A stretch of 64,000 bases of DNA from Eucommia ulmoides (lineage: Eukaryota > Streptophyta > Magnoliopsida > Garryales > Eucommiaceae). Under the pieces are notes generated by a model, which searched no databases, was not told the DNA's origin, and saw only the letters and a program-made list of their open reading frames with translations. The translations under genes were made by a program, and so were the position numbers. The stretch's first letter is position 1; each line of letters starts with the position of its first letter. Below are positions 11,509-23,986 of the stretch, one piece after another. The stretch spans positions 9,498,616 through 9,562,615 of the forward strand of contig CM028333.1 of assembly GCA_016647705.1 (NCBI GenBank). The letters run 5' to 3'.

Positions 11509-11740
11509 GGGTTAATAGCACTTCACCCCTTATAGTTTGATCAATTTGCACTTTATCCCCCTGTATTTTGAAAATCACTACTTACTCCCCTGTGGTCAGA
11601 TATTTATTGCACTTATCCCCTATAACAGGAGGGTAAGTGGTTTGAAAATCTAACCACAATGGAAGTAAGTGGCAATTTTTAAACCACAGGGGGTAAGCGC
11701 AAATTGATCAAAGCACATGGGGGTAAAATTTAATTAACCC
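11509..11740. mobile_element. Foldback MULE-type MITE with 9-10 bp target duplication
   Basis: The termini are GGGTTAAT and ATTAACCC. The inverted repeat extends about 55 bp inward with mismatches (GATCAATTTGCACTTTATCC against GATCAATTTGCGCTTACC on the other strand). ATTGTAAAAT occurs at 11499-11508 and 11741-11750, a 10-bp identity that leaves the exact 9-bp duplication ambiguous by one base. The whole 232 bp can fold on itself. Confidence 0.85.
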
Positions 11741-11769
11741 ATTGTAAAATATTTGAAATATGAGTTTAA

Positions 11770-12275
11770 TGTTGGATTTTTCCCCTAACTAATATGGTCC
11801 ACATCCATTCCATTGGCATTTTAGAACATGGCCATGCAAACTTACGTTGTGGAAATTACAAAACGTGACCAAAATCTAAAGAGAGAACATGGCCATGAAA
11901 ACCCACGTTGTTGAAGTTACAAAACATGGGCTACGTGACCATGCATGCACATTTTCATCACCCCTAAGTGCCCACTATATGTGCACGTCCAAGAACAACT
12001 CTGTGATGGACAGAGTCTATATGAAGGGGTTGTGCATTTGGTTTTGGTTCCCTAAGCCTACAATCTCATTTTAGAAACCAAATACACCATCAAACAAAGA
12101 CTAAGTAAGGTTTAGAAGAGTCTTAATCTGAAATTAATATTTCCCGTAATCTTGAGCAAGTGAGAACGACAATGGCTGGAGGTACACATCGATCCGTTCG
12201 TTTTTATTGCCGCATTGATCTAATTGCTTATTTCATATGCATGAGCACGTTTAGATCGTTATAGTTTATCCCACA
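11770..12275 (+). repeat. 5' LTR of the Copia element
   Basis: 506 bp, TGTTGGATTTTT ... TTATCCCACA. It differs from the 3' LTR at scattered positions (for example CTTACG/CTCACG, GACAGAGTC/GAGCAAAGTC). A TATA-like box (GTCTATATGAAG) lies near 12017. Confidence 0.95.
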
Positions 12276-12277
12276 GT

Positions 12278-12289
12278 TGGTATCAGAGC
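12278..12289 (+). promoter_or_regulatory. Primer binding site (initiator Met tRNA)
   Basis: TGGTATCAGAGC lies two bases after the 5' LTR. It is complementary to the 3' end of plant initiator methionine tRNA and would prime minus-strand synthesis. Confidence 0.93.
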
Positions 12290-13164
12290 TTTTTTTCCTT
12301 TGTCTTGTTGTTCTCGCATTTAGATTAATGGGTTTTCATTAATGGCCAAAATTGGGTTTTCCAAAAACTTTAATATTTTTGAGAATTTTTTGTACATAAA
12401 AACTCTACGCTTTATTACAAGTTCGACGATATAAATTTCGTGAAATTTGGACTCGTGATCAATTTTATTTGATTTTTAGAAGATTAGAAAAACGTCTGCA
12501 CCTTTCTGTTCGAACCATCTGATCTAGGTTAAGGTTTATGAAGACGACAACTGAAACGACGTCGTCTTGATAAGTTGGCAATTAAGCAGAATGTTTTAAG
12601 TTATAATTTATTACCGCAATTATGTATCACATGCATAGTGTTTGCTCAGTAGATATTCTCCATCGATTTGGCCCGCTAGGCGCATGAGGTCCTACTCTTG
12701 CACCCTTGATTTTTGTTGCATTTTTTTTAAGGTGATAAAAAGGTGTACCAAGGGGGCCTTATAAATTTTGTGCGGAGTTCGAACCCGAGTCTTGAAGGTT
12801 ATAAGCAAAGTCTCCCAACAAACAAGTCACCTCAAGTATCGTGTTGATAATTTATCACATTTTTTATTTACTAATAGCAAGTCAGTGTGCATTTCATACA
12901 TTTATTTATTGAAATTAATTATATGTATAACCTTTGTTATTTATTTTGCATATAATATTAGGTTAAATAATGTACATTCATTCAATACTCATTATGAATT
13001 TAAATTTTGGACATCCACGTGCTTATATTATTTATCGTGTTATTTTGTGTGTATAATTTATTATTTTATTATACACGCAATATTAAGTTGAATAATATTA
13101 GTACATTGATGTTCAATTTTGTGTTTATATTGTTTATAGTTTATGCAATAGTATGGATCATTAT

Positions 13165-13510
13165 TACGAATTATTTAATTTTGAGTGATCCATATAATTT
13201 TAATTAATTAAGGAGTAGCCACAACATTTTTAATTAATTAAAATTATATATTAAGTATTAAGGATCACATTATGATTATAATGACTTATCTAATTTTGAG
13301 TGATCTATATAATTTTAATTAATTAAGGAGTAGTCACAACTGCTTTAGTTAATTAGAATTATATATTCGGTATTAAGGATCACATTATGATTATTATGAA
13401 TTATTTAATGTTGAGTGATCAATATGATTTTAATTAATTAAGGAGTAGCCACATCATCTTTAATTAATTGAAAGTATATATTTTAAGTATTAAAGATCAC
13501 ATTATGACAT
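13165..13510 (+). repeat. Three tandem copies of a 115-bp unit in the Copia leader
   Basis: TTGAGTGATC recurs at 13181, 13296 and 13411, a constant 115-bp period. Each unit continues with TTTTAATTAATTAAGGAGTA and AAGGATCACATTATGA. It lies between the primer site and gag, so it would be in the 5' untranslated leader of the genomic RNA. Confidence 0.9.
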
Positions 13511-13833
13511 TAATTGTGGTTAATCATGCGTAATATAATAGATATTATCCCACATGAATTTTTATTTTATTTGCATGATTAATTAGGATAAAATATCAAA
13601 TTATATTTCTTAATTTACTCACAGGAATTAAGAAATGAATATAATTTGATAGTTTTATCATAAGGTTATAACTAAATCTAATTGAATTAGAATTTTAGAC
13701 CACATGCAAGTTTTATGTCACTAGATTCTTAGATTTTGGATCATGATTTACATTGGTAAAACATGATATAAATTTATAAGTCTCAATTTTTAATTATAAG
13801 CATGTATATTTAATTTTATGCAGTCGTGCAATC

Positions 13834-14600
13834 TGCGAATTTCTCTGATATGAAATATGACATTCCCGAATTGAGGGGTAATAACTATATGATTTGGAAG
13901 GAGAGAATTATTCTTTAATTAAGGTGAATGGACATTGATTATGCTATAAGGTAAGACAAACCAGTCATTACTTCGACCAACACTCCAGATGAAATTGCTC
14001 TTTATGAACGTTGGGAGCGATCCAATCACCTTAGTATGATGTTCATAAGGACCAATATCTCTGCTGGTATTCGTGGTTCTGTCAATTAGCATAACAACAT
14101 CAAGGCACTACTGAAGGCTATTGATGAACAATTTGAATTTTCAGATAAGGCACTTGCTAGCACTCTGATTATGAAGTGTTCATCCTTGAGGCTCACTACT
14201 GTGAGAGATGTGCGTGAGCACATCATGCAGATGAGGGACATTGTGGCTCAATTGAAGACACTTGAGGTTGAGATGTTTAACTTTTTCCTTGTGCACTATA
14301 TTTTGAACTCTTCCACAACAATATGGACCCTTCAAGCTATTCTATAACACACATAAGGATAAGTGGTCAATTAATAAACTTTTGATCACGTGTGTTCAAG
14401 AGGAGGGAAAGCTGTCAATAGAATTGGGAGAGAGTGCATTAATGGCAACAAAAGGAGATAATTATAAACAAGCCAAAAAGAAGGAGAAAGGTAAAATACC
14501 ACCAAAGGTGGAATCAAGAAGGAATCCAAGTATTTTTTTTTTTTTGCAAAAAGAAATGACACATGAAGAAGGATTGCACTAAATTCCAGAAATGGCTTGA
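13834..14600 (+). pseudogene. Copia gag remnant
   Basis: Broken frame reading NFSDMKYDIPELRGNNY then MIWKERI, as in plant Copia Gag N-termini. Further on it gives EHIMQMRDIVAQLKTLEVEM, and a CCHC knuckle relic at about 14546-14577 (CKKK-stop-HMKKDC), where the stop is TGA in place of the usual Gly codon. Gag would package the RNA. Several stops and a poly(T) expansion at 14533-14545 disrupt the coding. The start codon cannot be fixed. Confidence 0.8.
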
Positions 14601-17600
14601 GAGAAAAGGTAAATCAGTCCCGTTTGTTTGTTATGAATCTAATATGGTTAATGTTATTTATAACACATGGTGGATTGATTCTGATTCTACAATCCATGTT
14701 TCAAATACCTTGCAGGGTATACGAAACCTAAGGAAGTCAATGCCAAGTGAGCAATGCATTTATTCAAGAAACAAAATGCGTTCACATGTGGAAGCCATTG
14801 GAACATGCAGTTTAGTTTTGAGTAGTGGCTTTATTTTAAATTTAGAAAAGACCTTTTATATTCCAAATTTCTTTAGAAATTTGATTTTAGTTTCAAGACT
14901 TGTGATTTTGGGTTATTCATTTAATTTTTATGAGACATCTTTTAGTTTATTTTATAAATCTAATCTTATTGGATCTGGTACATTGTCTGATGGTATTTTC
15001 TCTATTGATTTGCAAAATTATGCCACTAATAATGCTATGCATGTTCACGTTGGTATAAAACGATGTGTTATGAATGAAAAATCCTCTAGTTTGTGGCATC
15101 GAAGATTGTGACATATCTCCATATAGAGAATTAAGAGATTAATAAATGATAGAGTACTTAATACTTTAGATTTTACTGATTTTGAGACTTATGTGGATTG
15201 CATTAAGAGAAAGCAGACCAACAAGTCTAAGAAAGATGTAAAGACGAGTATAGAAATGTTAGAAATCATACATTTAGATATCTGTTATCCAGATATGGAC
15301 ATACATGGTCCGAAATACTTCATATATTTCATAGATGACTACTCATGATACATGTATATCTACTTGCTTCATAACAATCACGAAGCATTGGATGCCTTTA
15401 AGATTTTTAAGGCTGAAGTAGAGAAGTAATGTGAAAAGCAAATTAAGATTGTAAGGACTGATAGAGGTGGAGAATATTATGGTAGATATACCAAAAATGG
15501 ACAAACACTTGGTCCATTTGTGAAGTTTCTTTAAGACCATGGGATAGTTGCCCAATACACCATACCTAGTTCTCCCCAGACCAGAATGATGTGGCAGAAA
15601 GAAAAAATTGAATTTTAATGGACATGGTTAGGAGTATGCGCAACAACTCCAAACTTCCTGAATTCTTGTGGACAGAAGCTCTTAAAATGACAGTATATAT
15701 ATTAAACCAAGTTCCAACCAAGGTTATCCCAAAGACGCCATTTGAATTGTGAAAAAGTTTGAAACAGAGTTTGCGACATATGCACGTTTGAGGATGCCCG
15801 TATGAAGTAAGAGTTTACAACCCACAAGAGAATAAATTGGACCCAAGGACTCTAAGTGGGTATTTTATTAGATATGCCGAAAGATCCAAATAGTACAAAT
15901 TCTATTGTCCATCTCATAGCACTAGGATTGTAGAGTTAAGAAATGCAAAGTTTCTTAAGAATAACTTGGTTAGTAGGAGTGATCATTCTTAAGACATAGT
16001 TTTTGAGAAAGATCATATTAATGCTCAACACTCCTGCTTAAGAGATAGATTGATTATCATTCACACCTCTCAAGTCTAAATAGGTGTTGGACAACCAATT
16101 GCAAAAACTCCACAAACTGTTGATAACGATCCAGTGAATCAAGTTGTTGATGAGGAACAACAAGAAATTGTTGATCAACCAGTTGAACAACAAGTTCCTT
16201 AAGAAGATAATGATATAACATTAAAGAGATCTACTAGAATGAGAAAATCAGTAATATTTAGTGATTATATTGTGTATCTACAAGAATTGGACTTTAACAT
16301 TGGAGCTGAAAATGATCCTAAAATGTTTTCACAAGCCATAAGTTGCAAGGAATCGAAACTGTGGTACGATGCTATGAAAGATGAGCTGAATTCTATGGCA
16401 TCAAACCGAGTCTGGGATCTTGTTGAGTTGTCTGATGGTGCAAAAACCATTGGATGTAAATGGGTCTTCAAAACAAAGAAAGACTTATTGAGTAACGTTA
16501 AGAGATATAAAGTAAGACTTGTTGTTAACAGATTCACTCAAAAAGAAGGAATCAATTACAATGAGACTTTTTCTCCTATATCCAAGAAGGATTCTCTTTG
16601 TATCATTCTTGCATTTGTTACACATTTTGACTTAGAGTTGTAACAAATGGATGTGAAAATGGCCTTTTTCAATGGAGATCTAGAGGAAGAGATTTATATG
16701 TAACAACCAGAAGGATTTTTCTCTAATGGTGGTGAGCATTTGGTGTGCAACCTTAATAAATCCATATATGAATTAAAACAAGTTTCCCGTCAATAGTATT
16801 TAAAGTTTCATGATGTTATCTCTTCATTTGGATTTGTGGAGAACATCATGGATCAATGTATATACCAAAAGGTCAATGGGAGTAAGACTTGTTTTCTTAT
16901 TTTGTATGTGGATGACATTTTACTTGTAACCAATGACAAAGGATTGCTATATGAGGTGAAATAATTTCTCTCTGAAAACTTTGATATGAAGGATATGGAT
17001 GATGTGTCTTATGTCATTGGCATTAAGATACATAGAGATAGATTTCAAGAGATTTTGGGTTTGTCTCAAGAAACCTATATCAACAAGGTTTTAGAGAGAT
17101 TTTAGATGAAGGATTGTTCACCAAGTATAACTCCCATTGTGAAGGGTGACATATTCAATTTAAACTAGTGCCCGAAGAAATATTTTGAGCGGAAACAAAT
17201 GAAAAATATTCTTTATGCTTTTGTGGTTGGAAGCCTAATGTATGCTCAGGTTTGCACTAGACCTGACATTTCATTTGCTGTTGGGGTGTTGGGAAGATAT
17301 TAGAGTAATCTAGGTATGGACCACTGGAGAGCTGCAAAAAAGGTGTTGAGATACCTTCAAGGGACTAAAGACTACATACTTATGTACAGACGAATTGAAA
17401 ATCTGGAAGTGATTGGCTACTCTGATTCAGACTACGCTGGTTGCATTGATTCGCGAAAATCAACTTCAGGATATATTTTCATGCTAGCTGGTGGAGCTGT
17501 ATCTTGGAGAAGCGCAAAGCAGACTTTGACTGCCGGCTGAGTTCGTATCGTATTTTGAGGCTACCTAGTATTGTGTATGGATGAAGAGTTTCATTTCTGG

Positions 17601-17751
17601 GCTTAGAATTATGGATTTAATTTCTAGGCCACTGAGGATATATTGTGACAATTCAACTGCTATTTTTATAGCTAAAAATAACAAAAGTGGTAGTCGAAAC
17701 AAACACATCGACATCAAGTATCTAGCCATAAGGGAATATGTTGAAGATAAG

Positions 17752-19405
17752 TGATAGGTGTGATCCACCTACGTATTTTCAAATCAAATTAAGTTAGTTT
17801 TTTAGCGTTCATTTAGTATTTTATTATGTTTTAATTAGTTTTTATATTTTTTGTATAAATCAGGTGTGGGGGGGTAAAAAGATAGGAAATTGGAGCGAAA
17901 ATGATGAGATCGAATCAAAAGCGATCAAAGAACGGTGGAAAAACAAGCTCAGAGGCAAAATTGTGAAACAAGCCCACCGCCGCGGCGTCCAGACCACTGC
18001 CGCGGCGGTGAAGATGCTGAGAAAAGAACAAATGTTACTGATGGATCACCGCCTAGGCAAAAATCGAACAGAGAAAACAAAGTAAGCTACTGACAGCCTA
18101 CCGCCTAGGCGAAAATCCAACAGAATGTTCTTCCATGTCCACCGCTGTCTTCATCGCCGCGACGGTCACAAACCGACCTACCTCCGCCTAGGCGAAGACC
18201 CTCTGTACAGCCTAGATATTTTTAGGATATTTATTTAGATATTTTGCTTATAAATACCATTTTCTCTCCCATTTTCTTGAACCCTTTCGGCCATTTGGGC
18301 ACCTTAAGCTATATTTAGGCTAGGGTTTAGGAATTTTAGAGGTGGATCTCACATCTCGAAATGGAGAAGACGGCGAATCGATCATTGAGCGTTCATAGTG
18401 GTTTATCTTCGGATGAGGCTAAGTTCTTCGGTTGTTTTTCCTTATTTATTTATCTTAAGATCGTGTGAGCATGTTTAACTTGTTATTTCATTGTAAATAC
18501 GGCTAAGGCCATAGCTAAACATGGATTGTAGTAGGGATTAACGAATAAATTTATGAATATATGTTTGGATGATTTTGGTGTTTCGTTTGTGATTGTTCTT
18601 TGTAGTTTGATTGTATTTATCGTATTATTTGTTTATCATACTTAGTTAGATAAATGGAGAATACGGGGTTTTGATAAACCCCAGATTCGGATTAGGGTAA
18701 ACAAACACCACAATTTTATAATCCGGTCGGGGTTTGAATCATGGACAATCGATGATGTTGGGGTAAGACTCACGCGACCTAGGGTCGTTAAGACGTTGAA
18801 GAGGACTTCTTCGTTGACACAAAGTTGCGTTATATCCCCCGTCTTACACTTGGGAGAGGTGGCGAAGGAGTTTTAGAATGGAGATTGTTGATAGGGTAAA
18901 TATAACGCACGATCCAATGACCCAGTCGGGAGTTGGATTGTGTGCAATCAATGACGCTAGGCGAGATTCACGTGGCCTAGGGTCGTTAAGATGTTGAGGG
19001 GGACTTCTTCGTTGGCTCGAAGTCATGTATTCCCCCCTCTTACACTCAGGAGAGGTGACAGTGAAGTTTACGTACCGAGATTGTCAAATAGGTCGAACAC
19101 CGTAAAAATGAGTAAATCGAGATCAAACACGTATTTGTAAACACGTTAATCCCTAGGCAATTCTTGACCCTAAAACATATTAGCATATTAGTGTAGTTAA
19201 TTTAGGTTATATTAGTATTAGTTTAATTAATTAAATACATTTATTTTTCGCCTAGGTAAAGTTAGGTCACGACAAATACGATATTCAATAGTAGGGACAC
19301 CAATCCCTGTGCATACAATAAACCAATCTTAATGATTACACTATACTAAAACTTGACCTCGTATACTTGCGAGTGTAACTAGCGGCGTATTTCCACGCCC
19401 TAACA
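17752..19405 (+). mobile_element. Solo LTR of the Athila/Tat-like family (called family B here) nested in Copia RNase H
   Basis: TGATAGGTG ... CTAACA with a perfect 5-bp duplication ATAAG (17747-17751 and 19406-19410) interrupting the RNase H codons. It is related to the LTRs at 42892, 44069 and 48209 (shared TGATAGGTGT start, TAAATCAGGTGT and CTTGACC near the end). A TATA box TATAAATA is near 18250. GC-rich self-complementary tracts (CCGCCGCGGCG, CTGCCGCGGCGG) lie at about 17977-18010. At 1654 bp it is longer than its relatives, partly from an internal tandem duplication (18705-19065). A solo LTR arises by recombination between the two LTRs of a full element. Confidence 0.88.
18705..19065 (+). 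repeat. Tandem duplication inside the solo LTR
   Basis: Two diverged copies, roughly 18720-18870 and 18905-19060, share CCTAGGGTCGTTAAGA, GGACTTCTTCGTTG and a segment ending TCTTACAC-TGGGAGAGGTG (in the second copy TCTTACACTCAGGAGAGGTG). Confidence 0.8.
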
Positions 19406-19821
19406 ATAAGATAGTGGTTATGGAACACATTAACACTGAATTGATAATTGCTGATCCTTTGGCTAAAGGCATGCCACCATTGAAATTGAAGGATCATGTA
19501 GATATGATGGGACTTGGTTCATTTGTGTGATTTTCGTTGTAAGAACGAATTTTTATGAAACTCTATTTGTGATGTTTTCTCGTATCTGACTTTCTTTTTG
19601 TACATATTTATTTATTTAGTTATTTGAGAAACATCATTGAAGTTGGAACCTAGAATAATCATAAGGTTTATTCATTAAAGTTATATGTGCTATAATGAGA
19701 AACGATGTGTATTGTAATACATGGAAGATAATACTCGTTTTAGAGGAACTATCACCATGATGCATGTATTTCGTTTCTTACGGTGGTAAATGATGGAATA
19801 TATATGGACCAAGTGGGAGAA

Positions 19822-20328
19822 TATTGGATTTTTTCCCTAACTAATATGGTCCACATCCATTCCATTGGCATTTTAGAACATGGCCATGCAAACTCACGTT
19901 GTGGAAGTTACAAAATGTGACCAAAATCTAGAGAGAGAACGTGGCCATGAAAATCCACGTTGTTGAAGTTACAAAACATGGGTTACGTGACCATGCATGT
20001 CACATTTTTATCACCCCTAAGCGCCCACTACATGTGCACGTCTAAGAATAACTCTGTGATGAGCAAAGTCTATATAAAGAGGTTGTGCATTTGGTTTTGG
20101 TTCCCTAAGCTTAAAATCTAATTTTAGAAACCAAATACACCATCAAACAGAGATTGAGTAAGGTTTAGAAGAGCCTTAACCTGAAATTAATATTTCCCGT
20201 AATCTTGAGCAAGTGAGAACGGCAATGACTGGAGGTACGCATCAATCCGTTCGTTTGTATTTCTGCATTGATCTAATTACTTATTTCATATACATGAACA
20301 CGTTTAGATCGTTATAGTTTATCCCACA
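19822..20328 (+). repeat. 3' LTR of the Copia element
   Basis: 507 bp, about 95% like the 5' LTR by eye. Its first dinucleotide is TA instead of TG (TATTGGATTTTT), a G-to-A change. It is preceded by the polypurine tract AAGTGGGAGA (19811-19820). Confidence 0.95.
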
Positions 20329-20333
20329 TTTAA

Positions 20334-23170
20334 GCCATAGACAACCTTGTTATTTCAAAAAAATATTAAAAATACTTCTTGCCATTTTTATGATATTTGA
20401 CATATTTTTTAGTTTTTTTAGTTGGGTTATCTAAAACATTTTCTATTGTATTTGATTGCTCTCTCATTATAATATTTTTTCTTGTTTATTCCATATTTTT
20501 TACTCTCTTTCTCCTTGTTTTTAATGTTTTTTTTTTTTTTTTTAAATTCTTAGTTTTATTTTTGTATTCTTTATTCCTTTTGTTTTAACTTTATATATCA
20601 GCCAATTTCATTTTTTTAACTAACTGAGGAAGAATTTACAAATTGATAAAACCGAGAGGAATTTTCCATCTCCAAGGAAAAACACTTTGGTCTTCTATCA
20701 AATTTTTTTTCCCAATTCTTTTTTTGGAGCTTCGACTCTTATATAAAGTTCTTACTTCGACAATTCAAAAGTTGGAGAAGATTTTATACTAATGAATTGA
20801 TATTCAAACTCATGCCATTCGCCTTCTTTGACTTTATCTAAGCGTTGTATAGTCGCGAGCTTTGCGAGTGGAGAGTTCTTATTGACTTGGTGATCAGTTT
20901 TTTTTTGGTTTGGTGTAGAGAAAAATTCAATGTAAAAAATCTAGAAAACAAAAAAAAAAAAGACAAAAAAGAAAAAGAGTTTGAAAAAGATAGAATTACA
21001 AATATATATTTAAAGTTTTATTTTTGTTCTTTTTTTCTTTCTAATTTTTTACTTTTAATTTTTTTTCTCTAAAGACCATATAAAAAAATAAAGAAGTTAA
21101 AGTAAAAAAAAAAAATAGGCAACAAACGAAAAAAAAGAGAAACATAAAGAGTGAAAAATAGAAAATAAAAGCAAAAACAAAGATTTAAAAAATATATGTT
21201 TCAAGGGTATTTTTGTCAACAACATGTGGTAGGCGATGTCTCAGGTATTAAAAATTATTGGGGGTGTTCTTAATATTTGTCAAAATGACAGGGGTCTTTC
21301 TTGTTGGTTTTTTATTATATATATGGAAATTTTTAATTTTCTATCATACAAAACTTGACAGACATAAGAGTTTTAGATATTTCTCAGTTGTGAACCCTAA
21401 CCATCGCCTCTCTCTGTGTGTGTGTGTGTGTGTGTATATGTATGGAAATCGTGATTTCCACCGCTTTTATTATCTCTATACAAACGTCTCCATTGCTGAT
21501 CTTATACTCTATCCTAAATCACCTAGCCTTCCTCTCTCTCTCTCCCCCCCCCCCCCCCCCCCCCACCAATACTTTGCTTCCATCTTCGATGTCTTCGTGC
21601 ATTTATAGAGCTGGATGCGCTAGTTATTGGAGATTGTATATTTACGTATTTGTGTATTTATGTTTGAAATTAAGTTTCAATAACTAGAGATTGTAACACG
21701 TATGTGAAATCTAGCAATTTGATTTATGATTCAATCGTCTTTTGTTGAATTTTGGATGCGATTGTTTCTCTATTGTATCTTTGGTTCAAAGCTCCTTAGA
21801 TTACTTCCAAAAATCTCATCAGGTATCCGTTTCTTTCATTTCTAAACCAAATCCATGCTTTTGTTAAACTCAACTTTTATCTATTTCTTCGATTTTATAG
21901 TGTTTCATGTTCCTTCATGTTCCTTATATCTCTCGGTTTGCATGAAATTTCGCATCACCATTCACCAATTTGACAAGTTACATAAATTTTGAGAAATTGA
22001 GTAGTTAAGTTAGTGGTTACTAATTTTCTGTTTTGTTCTCAGACTTCTGTATTTTTGTTCCCTAATTTCTGTGTCTATTTTTTGTTTTTCTGATCAGAGT
22101 GGTGTTTCTGTTCACACATCTTTTTCCTGTTCTGAAAATTTGGAAACAAAAACGTAAATATGAGAAAGGAAATCTTAAAAAAAATAATCAACAAATTCAC
22201 CTTTGTTTCTAAAATTACAAAATTATCAGTGTTCTGTAGGGTAAGAACATAAAGGGTACAAAATAATGATGCAGCATCATATGATTAATATTATCCTATC
22301 CATTGTCCCCTCAAATCTGGAAACATCCAAATCAACACCACTATTTGGGAGATTTTTTGTTCAAATTTGGATAACTTTTTTTCAAATCCGATTATTACAG
22401 GGTTGTTCACATTTTTCAAATTTTTGTTTTTATTTTATTTTTATTTCTATTTATTTATCTATTTTTAATTTCTAATTTTGTTTCTATTACTTGCCTAATT
22501 TTAGAAGTCTAGTTCCATAGCCTCTCCGCCACTATCATCCCACTGCCAGCAGATTTATCTACTTGAACGACGTTTTGGTTTCTTAATTTGTTTGTTTGGC
22601 CCAAAGAACATAGAACATTAGATAATCTACAAGCACATTCTATTTTTGTTTTGATTTCCCATATTTATATTCATTTAGCGTTTTTGTTTCCATATTTATT
22701 TTATTTAATGCTTTCGTTCCCTTATTTCTGTTTATGTTCCCAAAAAATGATAAACCAAAACTATATGTTTCTCCTTTCGACCCACAGATTTTATAACATC
22801 TTTGGAAACGGAACAAAAGGATTCTTCAGGTGGCATTTATTTAGTGTTTCTATTCCATGATTTATTTTTCCTTTCGTATAAAACTTGAAACAGGAAACAT
22901 ACATCCAAGTCATAAATGAATAATGTTTTTCATGCTTATGTTAAAAGTCCATGTTCCATGATATTTTGATGAGAAAGTCAAAATTTATCAAAACATACAT
23001 GGTTAGCTTAGACGAACCTTCAATGTTACACTTGTTGCATTAAGAAAATTCATTCTCCTGTGTTTTCTGAACATTCTCATTTTTGGAAAGTTCCAATCAC
23101 TAATGATAAAAACGATGATAGTCGCAAGTATTAATTTTTTTAGGAATGTAGCAATCCCACTTACAGAAAG
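20334..23170. other. AT-rich intergenic DNA with simple repeats
   Basis: T-rich low-complexity DNA at 20390-21080 gives only Phe/Leu/Lys-rich chance frames. A (GT)n run lies at 21415-21435 and a run of about 20 C at 21545-21564. The stretch at 22820-22910 (GGTGGCATTTATTTAGTGTT) resembles one end of the Tourist-like MITE. No gene that I can support. Confidence 0.45.
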
Positions 23171-23177
23171 GGCACTA

Positions 23178-23690
23178 GAATCATAAAATTATGCGATCTG
23201 TTCTTAGATGGCTCCAAAAGAGAAGATGGCGGTATCATGTTACTCATGTAATACCTCTTATTATCTTCATAGAATGTTTCATCTCATTGAAGATCATCAT
23301 TAGCCTTCAGATAAGTGCAAAGTGATGAACCTTCGCATAGAAGTTGTTTCTGGGGAATAACTAACTTGGTTTTTTGGAGCCTTTTCCTTAGACTTTTCCC
23401 TAGATATAGGTAAAGTGTAATCTCCAACATTTGGATTAACAATTTATGCATCCATGTCATCAATTTGACTAAGTAGTTATTGCTTTCATATTGAGATTTT
23501 CTCTTGGCTTTCTTTAGGCTGGCTCTAAATGCCGAATTTGTTGTTGTCTTCTTAGCCTGGTGGTAGTACTTTTCACATACCGTTTTGTCTGGCATAGATA
23601 TGGCAATGCATCGCCACAATTTTCCATCTAACCTCTTACAACGTAAAACATCATCAGCAGGTGAATGATTCCATTCTCTTTATTGCTTGC
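23178..23690 (-). pseudogene. Fragment of a plant JmjC histone demethylase-type gene (WRC-domain region)
   Basis: The minus-strand frame gives ADDVLRCKRLDGKLWRC, then MPDKTVCEKYYHQAKK and FRASLKKAKRKS. This is the WRC-type zinc motif (C-x9-C-x10-C) found near the N-terminus of JMJ25/IBM1-like H3K9 demethylases, with the usual His changed to Tyr (CEKYY for CEKHY). After a frameshift it continues NVGDYTLPISREKSKEKAPK then NQVSYSPET, and then NDDLQ and MIPPSSLLEPSKNRS, all in the order known from that family. A TAA stop and two frame changes show that it is dead. The JmjC catalytic domain is absent here. The identity rests on remembered family features; a protein search would settle it. Confidence 0.72.
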
Positions 23691-23986
23691 CAACGCCATC
23701 AACCACCAACCCTGTCACTTTCATAGCAAAATCGACCAACAACAATCCTATGATAGCTTCGCAATTGAAACACCCATCAACCATCAACTTTATAATGCAA
23801 CCTCGACCAACTATCGAATTGGCACGTTCATGTAAGATTCATTTTAAGAAATAATTATTATTGTAAGAAGTTGAATTTTGCATGCGTTTTATGAGATTTT
23901 TTTTACTTGATTTTTCATGAAGTATTTTTAAATGTTTGTATTTGTAATGAGAGATTGTTTCTTAAAGAAACATAACAGTGCTTTTA

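Larger units (their letters stand above)
14600..19530 (+). pseudogene. Copia pol remnant: integrase, reverse transcriptase, RNase H (split by nested LTR)
   Basis: Domain order from the reading frames: GAG-pre-integrase (LWHRRL at about 15090), integrase core (HLDICYPDMDIHG at about 15270, RTDRGGEYYG at about 15457, SPDQNDVAERKN at about 15573), reverse transcriptase (KWVFKTKKD at about 16459, catalytic YVDD at 16905-16916), and RNase H (YSDSDYAGCIDSRKSTSGY at about 17420; YCDNSTAIFIAKNN at about 17640). RNase H is interrupted after REYVEDK at 17751 and resumes at 19411 with IVVMEHINTELIIADPLAKG, ending at the TGA 19528-19530. Defects: many in-frame stops, mostly where Gln, Trp or Arg is expected, and a deletion/frameshift near 17535. 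Integrase before reverse transcriptase defines Copia. I do not assign a lineage. Confidence 0.93.
11770..20328 (+). mobile_element. Ty1/Copia LTR retrotransposon (with nested solo LTR)
   Basis: Seen: near-identical LTRs at 11770-12275 and 19822-20328, a tRNA-iMet primer site at 12278-12289, a purine tract at 19811-19821, and a perfect 5-bp target duplication TTTAA (11765-11769 and 20329-20333). Between them are gag and pol in Copia order (integrase before reverse transcriptase). The reading frame is broken by stops and a frameshift, and a 1654-bp solo LTR interrupts RNase H at 17752. Without that insertion and its duplication the element is about 6.9 kb. It is not autonomous now. Confidence 0.95.

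Noticed and set aside
12278..12289. TGGTATCAGAGC sites considered as tRNA gene fragments
   Set aside because: Only the 12-bp complement of the tRNA 3' end is present, always beside an LTR end; no cloverleaf can be formed.
12768..13207. Two hydrophobic ORFs of 66-107 codons
   Set aside because: They lie in the AT-rich Copia leader across the 115-bp repeats and show no Gag similarity.
20397..20588. Hydrophobic ORF suggestive of a membrane protein
   Set aside because: T-rich low-complexity DNA gives Phe/Leu by composition; no domain, promoter or conserved start.
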